Source: Dendrophyllia cribrosa (taxonomy: Eukaryota > Cnidaria > Anthozoa > Scleractinia > Dendrophylliidae). Taken from it: 64,000 bases of DNA. The DNA lies in the NCBI GenBank assembly GCA_024195265.1, contig JAJLRJ010000009.1, positions 7,230,997 through 7,294,996 of the forward strand, in the 5' to 3' direction. Positions 56,301-64,000 of the stretch are shown piece after piece; the first letter of the stretch is position 1; every line of letters begins with the position of its first letter. Below the pieces are notes generated by a model that was not told the origin of the DNA, ran no database searches, and worked only from the letters and a program-made list of their open reading frames with translations. The position numbers were made by a program, and so were the translations under genes.

Positions 56301-56618
56301 GACTGCATATTCCCAAGAGCATTTCAAAACAATAGTTTACGCAAAATTTGGGGGGCAAACAAAGTGTATTATGGGCAATTCGAAAATAGAGAATACATCT
56401 GCGTGATACCCAGGTGCAATGAAATTAGAGGTTCTGAAGAGGTGCATGGCATCTGGCCTTATGTGGCATACTAACAGTGCGGTGTATTGATCTGTTACTT
56501 ACCCTGGCTTGTGGTTAGGATTCTGATAGGTGGTCAGATTTGTGGTGTTATAAGAGGAAATCATCGTTACCTCGCTAGAATACTTGCCGAATTTCGAGCT
56601 CTGCTTTTGTGACGTCAT
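50392..56618 (-). CDS. Ciliary microtubule inner protein 2C-like (FAM166C/C2orf70 family)
   Basis: Exons, minus strand: 56618-56503, 55053-54765, 53342-53242, 50584-50392; 699 nt, 232 aa, phases 2, 0, 2 matching with GT-AG introns. Exon 2 holds the family core: GYCPQAKFWHYGDTFGNTT, KYFQDRRT, then HRFPTVYSNTPDL and ARTRERWRDAKKY. Exon 3 carries QSHRNHYMDRTGTVQRV, matching the vertebrate HRKYYQDKTGTVPRV block. The last exon ends LRDVYFEKR and stop, like the RDCYFE end of human FAM166C (201 aa). These proteins sit inside axonemal doublet microtubules of motile cilia and sperm tails. The last exon adds a CPLC pair not obvious in the human protein, so its exact acceptor is less sure (50584 chosen for phase; 50563 is an alternative). 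The start ATG lies inside a TGACGTCA site, with TTGACGTCAG about 35 bp upstream. Confidence 0.85.
51651..51900. repeat. MITE with CGGCATTTTTACAAGTAGG ends
   Basis: 250 bp. Left CGGCATTTTTACAAGTAGGT and right ACCTACTTGTAAAAACGCCG are near-exact mirrors; the mirror continues through GATAAGCCTTTCCCG and ATTGGTTTCGG to a short centre. It lies in CIMIP2-like intron 3. Confidence 0.8.
52215..52640 (-). repeat. Two head-to-tail tRNA-derived SINE copies
   Basis: Both share the same 3' body (GAACGCAATTTAAGCAATTG, GAAGCCTGAAAAAAATTCAG in plus orientation). The first (52215-52365) has a complete tRNA-like head. The second (52468-52640) is broken in the head by four copies of a 16-bp unit GCGATACCGGTACCTC. 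In CIMIP2-like intron 3, same strand as the gene. Confidence 0.7.
52293..52365 (-). tRNA. tRNA-Thr(GGT)-like sequence, probably a SINE head
   Basis: 73 nt fold as a full cloverleaf on the minus strand: acceptor GGCTTCA/TGAAGTC with one G-U, D stem GCTC/GAGC, T arm ACGGG-TTCGAAC-CCCGT and discriminator C. The anticodon loop is CCGGTAT, giving GGT, but position 33 is C instead of the invariant U and the stem closes with an A-C mismatch. Because the following body is repeated 250 bp away, it is more likely a SINE head than a working tRNA. Confidence 0.4.
54076..54245. repeat. Perfect-arm MITE with CRE-containing ends
   Basis: 170 bp. Ends ACAAATTGACGTCAGTTTT and AAAACTGACGTCAATTTGT each carry TGACGTCA. 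The arms continue through GCGTCTGTCCTCT and ATGATAAAATTCGTCATAAC to a loop of about 30 nt. Lies in CIMIP2-like intron 2. Confidence 0.8.
55170..55350. repeat. AAGCGACCAC-type repeat, partial
   Basis: Starts TTACAGCCGAACCTCCATGT and carries several CTCATAAGCGACCAC units; the mirrored right end is missing. Same family as 48864-49290. CIMIP2-like intron 1. Confidence 0.6.
56219..56392. repeat. MITE with CTCTATTTTCGA ends
   Basis: Left CTCTATTTTCGATTGCCCAT and right ATGGGCAATTCGAAAATAGAG are mirrors; the inner arms AAACTATTGTTTGTAA / CAAAACAATAGTTT and CTCTTGGGA / TCCCAAGAG also pair. CIMIP2-like intron 1, close to exon 1. Confidence 0.75.
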
Positions 56619-57295
56619 GATTACCGAGTTGAGCGCGCGATAGAGGAATGTGTTCTAATTGACGTCAGGTGGGAACTTTCAGTGCCTGGTCAGGCATAAA
56701 TTAAAACTCCTTAGTCGGTCCGAGTAGAGTTTTTCTCTTTCATTTTACTTTCTTTTTCACATGCAAAATTACCACCGTGATGGGCACCATTTTTTTTAAC
56801 TAACTGACTCCGCCCTGCCAGTTGACGGGCTGATTCACACAAGCGAGTCTCCCGAAGTCAAAGTCCCAGCTCACCGAAAAATGTTTCCGTAAAATCCGCA
56901 TAGTTACTAAAAATAACTTTTTCGCAATTAAGATACATGACTGGGAGATTCCCTCGCTATCCAATGTTATCTCTTGCTACCGACTTGAAGCATTCTGTTG
57001 ATGCCGATGTTAATAAAATCTCTTATAAATGCAAACATCGAATTAATAACAAATGTATTTATTTCAGTTATATGTTTAAAAAAATATCAAAAGACATCAG
57101 GGCTCGTGTATGCGCCGTTGTTAATAATTACATATAATAAAGGCCTCAAATCGGGTTTTAATCATGTCAATACAATTCACTCTGAAGATGACTTCCGCTC
57201 AGGTAGTCAAAACTTTACTCACAGGCCTACCATCCTCTGTTTGTGTCAAGTGGTATCCTGTGCATCTGTAATGCCGTATCGGTGATATAAACGCT

Positions 57296-57641
57296 AGCCT
57301 CAATAAAGGCGAAATTTAGGGCTATTAAAACCGTATGCAAATGAAATGCCGAAAACTCTCGAAATCACTACCGTACTGTTTCACTTTGTTTGATGGTTTA
57401 TTTTGGCGATTTGTGGATCGCGAAGGCGGTATTTTTATATAATATGATAACGGTTCGACTCGCTCAAACGTAGAGAAAAAGAAGCGTAGAACCGTTATCT
57501 TGAAAATCCCGCCTTCACAAGCCACAAATCGCCAAAATAAACGCAGAAAAACAAAGTTACGCAATATGGCGGTGATTTTAGAGAGTTTTCATTTCATTTT
57601 CAACAGTTTTAATAACCCTAAATTTCGCCTTTATTGAGGCT
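57296..57641. repeat. MITE with AGCCTCAATAAAGGCG ends
   Basis: 346 bp. Left AGCCTCAATAAAGGCGAAAT and right ATTTCGCCTTTATTGAGGCT are exact mirrors; inner arms include TTTATTTTGGCGATTTGTGG and its complement. It lies between the divergent CIMIP2-like and TBC genes. Confidence 0.8.
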
Positions 57642-57689
57642 ACAGTTTTGTAGTTTTAAAAGCCGATACGGCCATTGTGGATGCACAGT

Positions 57690-57960
57690 CCCGGGGGGAC
57701 TCACATATAAAAATGACGGTGGTTGCTCGTCGGAAATTTTCGAAAAATATATACCCTAAAATCTCGTTTGATGGGCGTGGATCAAAATCATTTTTACCCC
57801 AGGTACCAATTCTAAAACAACACATGTCATATTCTGTCATATTTTTTCGACTCAATACCCTAAAAGGTTCCGCGATAATTCTAACGGGGTCATTTTAGAT
57901 GTTAGTACCCAATCTACAAATTTTGACCCCTAAAAGTTACGACAAGCACCCTAACGAGGG
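57690..57960. repeat. Interspersed repeat, reverse copy of 21980-22290
   Basis: Starts CAGTCCCGGGGGGACT and shares GTCGGAAATTTTCG, GACGGTGGTTGCTCG and TGTCATATTCTGTCATATTT. It ends about 250 bp before the TBC start and so is part of the shared upstream region. Confidence 0.6.
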
Positions 57961-58208
57961 CACTGGTAATGAATGTACTCGTCCCAGTCTTTTCTGAGAG
58001 AAAAGGCGGTTGTTTTCGAACTTTTGTCTTCATACTGTACAGATGAAAGGCCGGGAAATTGCCGATTTTTAAAAGCTGAAGTGCTCACAAAAGGAAATAT
58101 TCTGCTTACATGCCATGTTAAGTTTAGATTAAGAACGATTCGACATGTAACAAGCTTTGAAAAGCTCAGAAACGTGGTTGTATTAATACAAATCTTCAGC
58201 GATTCAAC

Positions 58209-61200
58209 ATGGCGGTCACTGGAGATGAATCGCGTATTGATCATTTGTCTTTCTATGATCAGTATGGTTTTGCTGTGTTTAAACCAGGGTCAGAACATGC
58301 AGAAGAAGATTGCAGAAATCATGAATACAAGTAAGTTAATGATAAGCTTGTAATAAACAAACGTAATGATATTGATACGATTGCACACATTGTATAAAAA
58401 TTAATGTTACAGTTAAACCTGTATGTATCAAAGAAAACACTTTTATAGTTTATGTATGCAGATGCTTATTTCATGCTTTAGGAAAGGTTTCGTATGTGTA
58501 TGTATATGTTCAAATTTTTCTTCAGTTTACTAGACGAAGGAAAACTAAAATCAAACTGGTTTAATAAAACCAAAGAAAAATGTACATGTATCTGATACAT
58601 GAACATGCATGATGTCGACCCTTTTAAAAAATTCGGAGGTGCATCCCAATGCTCTGGCTTGTAAAAGGGCCACCCTGATTTATTTAATTTAATATTTTAA
58701 AATAAAGGTGTCTATCTAATTATATAGGAATTCAACTTTCAGGATATTTCCCTATAACTCCTTTAACACACTGTAATTTCCTACACATGTACATGTAGAA
58801 TAAAAACAGTTGGTGAATGCTCCAAGACAAGAGAATACTGGACAAAGACACTTGAAAACTGGGAGGAACGTCAACTGTTATCCTCAAAACAGGTAAAAAC
58901 AGTAATGTGACACAAAAATACTTTGTCTAGTAAAATTAATGAATAACACCAGCTAACATACACAATGCATGTACAGTACATGTGCAATTGACACATGTAG
59001 TCTACATGTACATGTGTGATGTACATTTATGATACACTGAAGATCGATCTTTGGCATTGATCTTTGCTACTGCTAAAAGACTTTCAAAGACTGTTGCATT
59101 ATTGTCGGGGTGATGTTCACATTGGACTGTGTCCTGGGTCAAGCATTTTGGTCAGCACTATGGATCACAGACTCTAGCCGGTTCCAATTTGAAAGTCATT
59201 CTGCACAGACTTAGAGTTTATATCACTCAAATCTAATTGCCTGACAATTGAAAATGAGAACTCTCAAATGATCAGAACTGGCCAGAGTCTGATTCATGGT
59301 AGTGGTCAAAATGATCTCATCTACATTATGTACACCTGGGAATGGGATAGGCTCATAGCCGGTATGCCCACAAGACATCTAGTCTTAAATAATGTATCAC
59401 ATTTGGATTTCAAGCCACATCATGTACCTGACTGTATAGTACAATAACTATTGCAGTTTTGTGAGTCAATTTGATCTACAGTAGATTTTACAGTAGTGGA
59501 GAGGAGGCCTAAAAGAATTCAGAAGACTTCACAAGTGATGAGGCCTGATCCTGAAATGATCAAATGTATTACCAGTTTAACCCATTGACACCTGAACCGC
59601 CCGTAACCGCCCGTACAAGACTCCACTGCTTTAAAAAATTGTAACTTTCTCAATCGTGCGAACATTGCCTTAACTAGCAGTTGTGAGCATTGACTAGAAA
59701 GTCTTTCAAATTGAGATACCCAATAAACACAAAAAAGTCAGCGATTTTTGCAGAATATCAGCGTTTAAATTTGGACAATAACAAAAATTACTGTTTTTAA
59801 CGTCATAGAAAAACAACAAAAATCATGTTTTTGCCTTTAGTTTTTTTATTCAAATCATCGTGGCAAACCCAAAAGTCAACATTTACAGCAAAATTCAGTC
59901 CTAGTCCTAGCTTAGCAGTGGATTTTTTTGCTCTTATTCGTTGCTCGGGCCTAGCTACAGCTTCTTATACTAGTGCATACTCACCTTGCCTCGATTTTCA
60001 ACATCACCACCGCACTGCATGCTGGGAAATAAACAGATTTTTTTGACAGCGCCCATTCCGTCCACGACAATTTTCATATATATACTAAGTCCACAGCCAC
60101 TCTGACCCACCGCCGAAATTTCGCGCTTGTTGTGTTCTCCTGTGGTCGCAACTTCCAAAATATGCCGCGGTAGGTCGAGAAATTCATCCAGAGTCGAGTC
60201 CCAAAGCCACTTCGTTTCCAGGCGACCATTTTTCCAGTTCAACGAGCAACGAGCCAAATTCGTAAACGAAGTACAACACCTAACTCGCTTCATTGAGAAG
60301 TGGACTCTGAACTACCTCCAAGCTTAATGATGCTCACCAGGCAGCTACTAAAGATGAAAAATGGCTGTGAACTTACCAAAAATCGTAGATAATTCATATT
60401 GGACCCTTTATTGCAAATCAACCAAGCAAAATGAGATCGTCACAATGACGTTTCCAGTAAACTCGAGCCTTCAGTGTTTTAAAACAGCAGCACTTTCAAT
60501 GGTAACTCCAAAATATGAAGTCACGAAATCCTATGGGGCGTGTGAATGCAGAAAATCACTCAAAAACGTAAAAATCCTCAGGTGTGAATGGGTTAAAAGA
60601 GATTAGTGAATTAAAATATAATTAATTGCAACTTCAGCTGTTTCTTAAGGGAATCAATTAAGGCACGGACAAACGGTGCAGAAGTTGCCTGGAAGTAGAT
60701 TCAAGTTTTATTTTTGCAAGGTTGCGCACAACAAATTGCATCGTACGACTCCCCCAAAAAATTTTGTTGTGCACAATGTTGCAAGAAAAGTTGGACCGTG
60801 TGACCAGGCCTTTAGTGTTTGAGCCCACGACATCACCAATTCACTATTATTGAATTAAAAAAAGTTGGGACCATAAGGAGAAAATGGTAAACCATAAAAA
60901 AGGTACAAATTTTAATGTAATGGCTTATTTTCTAACAATAGGAACAAGTGCATCCTGTAATCAATAAATTATTATATTGTATACAGGGATATAGCTAAGA
61001 GCTGGCTACCGGCTAATTTCACCAGCTGAAAGAGAACTTATCACCGGCTGAAATTTCACTAGAAAACAAAGACTTGGAGTGATTTTGAAAGTGTAAAAGC
61101 CAGAAAAACCGGCTGGGATTGTTAACAAGCCTGCTCAAGCATTTTCTTAGCTACACCTCTGATTACAGAGGGAGTATATATGCTATGTATTTTAATAAGC

Positions 61201-63861
61201 TGTTTATTTTGTTTTTCACGAATCATGTAGCTGCGACGGTACATCAAACAGGGTATACCTGATGATATGAGAGGGCAGATTTGGATTAAAATGATTGGCA
61301 GTCAGGATGTCAAGGCTATCTCTTCGTTTGATTATCAGGTAATGGAACATTTCATTTGTCTGTCAGGGCTGCCATTAGACCATCAGTCAGCTATTATGGC
61401 CAGCAACTGCGGTAAAGATGGCCAACAATTCAAAGCTTGAAAATGACTAAAGGATCGACAACAACCATGATATGGGTGGCTATTAAAATTTTGGTGACCA
61501 CCGGTTTTTCTTGAGTAGCCAGCAAACTCAAAGCTTAACCCTTTTAGTTTATATAAACTCCCAAGAGACTGTGCCAAACATCAAAATTCAAGCAAAATCC
61601 CAAATGTCATAATTTGTAAAATATTGAAAAACAAATGGTACAATCTGCTAAAGTTCTACCAAAGAGGTTTCATTTGAATGGTCACATCATAGGATAAGTC
61701 TGGACAGACTCAAAAGTTCAAACTACATTACATGTCTTTGCCATAATTGACTCCAGGAGTAAAAGGAATGTCAATGACAATCCTGTCTGTAATAAAATAA
61801 ACCCCCATTGATTTTATAAATTATGAAACTGCTGCATGTACTGTACAATTGTACACTAAATGCTCAAATTCCATAATTTACACATATTTTCTTATTTGTT
61901 CAGGCCACTTTAGCAGAGATTCGTCAACTCCTTGTTGATTTAGGAGTCAGTGAATATGGAGGAGTAAACTGCATTTCAAGACTGGGACAGATTGTTGGTA
62001 AGAATCAACGTATCATCATGATTTCAAACACTTGCTGCAACACTTGAAAGTTGGCGTAATGTAACAGTGTCTGTCTTTCTGCCACCCAAGCATCATGATT
62101 CAACTACACATAAATATACAGTACTGTCAATGGTGCATTTCTTGGTGCCATACTCCGCAAATTTCATGCTAATAAAGTAGGAAATGTTTATAATGTGCAT
62201 CCTTACTGCAACACTATGCTACATCATGCACAAGCCTGTGCACAAGAGAAGAATTCTAAACGTACAAAGGGCTGTAAACCTGTTGTCATTGTTAACTTTG
62301 CTTAGATTTACATGTAACTCGTTTGAATGGTCCATGTCCTCCACTTTTTTTTGGATAATTATTACTAGTCACAGAATTTCCTTTTCCAATTCTTGACAGA
62401 TTGTGAATTAATGAACAAAAAATCAATCTAGGAAGTTTAAAATTTTCCCATTTTTCTACCCACGCAACACTGAATCCTGCCAACTTGCAGTTGTCAGGGT
62501 TTGCAAATGCTGTGTTTAAAGATAACTAGGTTCCCTTAAAGGGATGTCACCAGTTGAATGAATTTGCTTAATAGACCCACTTGACATACACATGTATAAA
62601 ATTTGGCATAGAAAGTTGCATTTTAGAGATTCATTTGCAATATTTTTAGACTTCTAACAGACATGCTTACTGCTGGGATCAGCAATGTGAAAAGTGTCAT
62701 ATGAGGCGATAAACATGACATCTTTTTCGCAACAATAATTTATTTTTTCTGGCTTATTCTCAAAAGTTCACTTTTGGTTTGGATTGAACATGTAGGGTCA
62801 CTGATGGAAAACAATAAGGAAAATATGATCGATAGCCCTGATACTGCCCTGATGACAAGACAGTGGAAAGAGAAACTGCATAAACGGATCAGTGTCTTTA
62901 GGCAAATCATGTTGGACATTGGTGAGTTGATACAATCATGAACCAGGTACAGTTGAACCTCTTACAGACACCTCTATTACCGACAGCTCTCTATGAATGA
63001 TCCCGAAGATACCAAAATTCATACATTCCCTAATTCTATAATATGGCCACCTCTATACATGAAAGTCACCATTACTAAATAATAATTATTTTTAAATGTA
63101 GGTACCATAATTATAGACATGACTAAAATTTTGGCACTGGCAAACTGATTCAAAGAAGATTTGCTAAATCTGGAAGCTACAGTTGAATCTCCCATAAGCG
63201 GACAATCTCGGGAAGCAGAAAACATGTCCGTACCTGGAGTTTGCCACTAATTACAGGAATGATTCTCATAAGAGGAGAAATGAAACGGGCTTTTGTCGAG
63301 GCAACCCTGTATAGAGCTTATGAGAGTTTCCACTCAGAGAGCTTCGACTGACTAATTCTAAGGAGTCATTCGCAAAATGGCCATTAAACTAAAAATTTAA
63401 CTTGGAGCCGGGTAACATATTAAGGAGGTTTGACTGTATTGTGAATTAATTGGCGCATTTCCTCGAGGTCCTGTCCCTTGAAGATCGCACAAATTGCCAC
63501 TTCCTAGATTACTGCTTGTTGTGTACCACATGACCGTATATAGTGTTGTATATTCATTCCCAAAATGCTAGACATTCTATTTCAGAGCCTCAGTTTTTCC
63601 AAGAGAACATGCGCTCATGCTCCCTCGTCTTCCTTAACTTGCTGGTCACAGGTGCTGTAGTCTATCTATCAGGACCAACCTGCTACATAAAATATTTTGA
63701 AAACCCTGTTTAATATTGTGCCTAATTTTTTTCAGACAGATCCTTTCCAAGCCACAAGATGTTTATAGATGGGACCAGTGAAGGAAAAGAAGGGCGAGCT
63801 GCACTGTTCAGAGTTCTTGCGGTTTATGCTTTGTATAATCCTGAAGTGTCATATTGTCAAG
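58209..63861 (+). CDS. TBC-domain Rab GTPase-activating protein, N-terminal part (gene runs off the window)
   Basis: Exons: 58209-58330, 58799-58892, 61231-61338, 61904-61997, 62796-62921, 63736-63861; phases 2,0,0,1,1,1 all match. The last donor (CAAG|GTACTC) leads beyond the window. The 223 residues seen start MAVTGDESRIDHLSFYDQYG in a CAAC-ATG-G context. The TBC fold begins at about residue 74 (RYIKQGIPDDMRGQIWIKM). The arginine finger motif IMLDIDR is at 177-183 and the glutamine finger YCQ at 221-223, so catalysis by the dual-finger mechanism should be intact. About 70 residues between QIWIKM and the Arg finger are long for the smallest TBC proteins. The nearest types are GRTP1/TBC1D6- or TBC1D2-like; the subfamily cannot be fixed without the 3' part. 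It acts on a Rab GTPase in membrane traffic. Confidence 0.9.
59576..60598. repeat. TIR element in TBC intron 2 (TTTAACCCATTGACACCTGA ends)
   Basis: Left TTTAACCCATTGACACCTGA and right TCAGGTGTGAATGGGTTAAA are mirrors, giving about 1.02 kb. The left subterminal part has CCGCCCGTAACCGCCCGTAC. Frames inside (73-107 codons) overlap on both strands and show no transposase motif. Confidence 0.7.
60661..60815. repeat. Palindromic repeat of the 18748 family
   Basis: Starts AAGGCACGGACAAACGGTGC and ends AAGAAAAGTTGGACCGTGTG then AGGCCTT. Shares the GCACAACAAATTGCATCG type core. TBC intron 2. Confidence 0.55.
61543..61770 (-). repeat. Interspersed repeat, third copy of the 31100 family
   Basis: Reverse orientation: GCCAAACATCAAAATTCAAG, GTTTCATTTGAATGGTCACA and CATAATTGACTCCAGGAGT. 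In TBC intron 3. Confidence 0.6.
62945..63440. repeat. AACCTC-type repeat pair in TBC intron 5
   Basis: ACAGTTGAACCTCTTACAGA at 62951 and ACAGTTGAATCTCCCATAAG at 63180 are two left ends, and GGAGGTTTGACTGTA closes near 63439. Diverged member of the CAGTCRAACCTC family seen at 37390 and 48864. Confidence 0.55.
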
Positions 63862-64000
63862 GTACTCAACATTACTACACTACAATGTATCTGAGTGACC
63901 CTAGTCACCTTGCTTGGTGGCAGTGTTGTTTCTAGCCTGTGCTCTAAAGAGTTATCACAGGGAGTCCAAAGGAGTCCAAGTATAAAATTCAGGGTGCCAA

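Overview
The window looks like nuclear DNA of an anthozoan cnidarian, most likely a stony coral or a close relative. It is AT-rich. Its genes are animal genes split by short to medium GT-AG introns. Between them lies a dense population of short palindromic (MITE-like) repeats, tRNA-derived SINE-like units and decayed retroelement pieces. The organism call is an inference from gene content and repeat style, not from a marker gene. There is no operon, CRISPR array or prokaryotic feature.

Five genes can be built from the sequence with matching splice phases. (1) Minus strand, 13365 down to at least 7536: a secreted cysteine-rich protein with a signal peptide, an IGFBP-like N-terminus and repeated von Willebrand factor C (VWC) modules, resembling CRIM1/kielin-type BMP modulators. 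Two consecutive three-exon cassettes have nearly identical sizes and phases. (2) Minus strand, 30138-28960: a small secreted peptide precursor of 87 aa with dibasic cleavage sites and a Trp-rich two-cysteine peptide. I do not recognise it. (3) Plus strand, 40176-49794: a complete eight-exon RecQ helicase of the RECQL/RECQ1 type, 681 aa, with one GC-AG intron. (4) Minus strand, 56618-50392: a four-exon gene for a ciliary microtubule inner protein of the FAM166C/CIMIP2C type, 232 aa. (5) Plus strand, 58209 to beyond the window end: a TBC-domain Rab GTPase-activating protein. Its first six exons are seen and both catalytic fingers are present.

Layout: 1-6400 is repeat-rich and has no convincing gene, but holds a long TCGTCAAC-type satellite at 1780-3760. 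A CRE + RFX X-box + TATA cluster lies at 6419-6490. The VWC gene fills 6.7-13.4 kb. The stretch 13.4-27.5 kb is mostly interspersed repeats, including a GIY-YIG (Penelope-type) fragment near 26.4 kb. The peptide gene is at 28-30.1 kb. The stretch 30.2-40 kb is intergenic, with nested terminal-inverted-repeat elements at its end. RECQL and the CIMIP2-like gene are convergent, with stops about 600 bp apart. The CIMIP2-like gene and the TBC gene are divergent, with starts about 1.6 kb apart.

The genes do not form one pathway: they cover extracellular signalling, a peptide precursor, genome maintenance, cilia and membrane traffic. The best candidates for something undescribed are the peptide precursor and the duplicated VWC/half-VWC cassette gene. 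All intron-exon structures were read by eye from splice motifs, phase and protein likeness. No database search was run.
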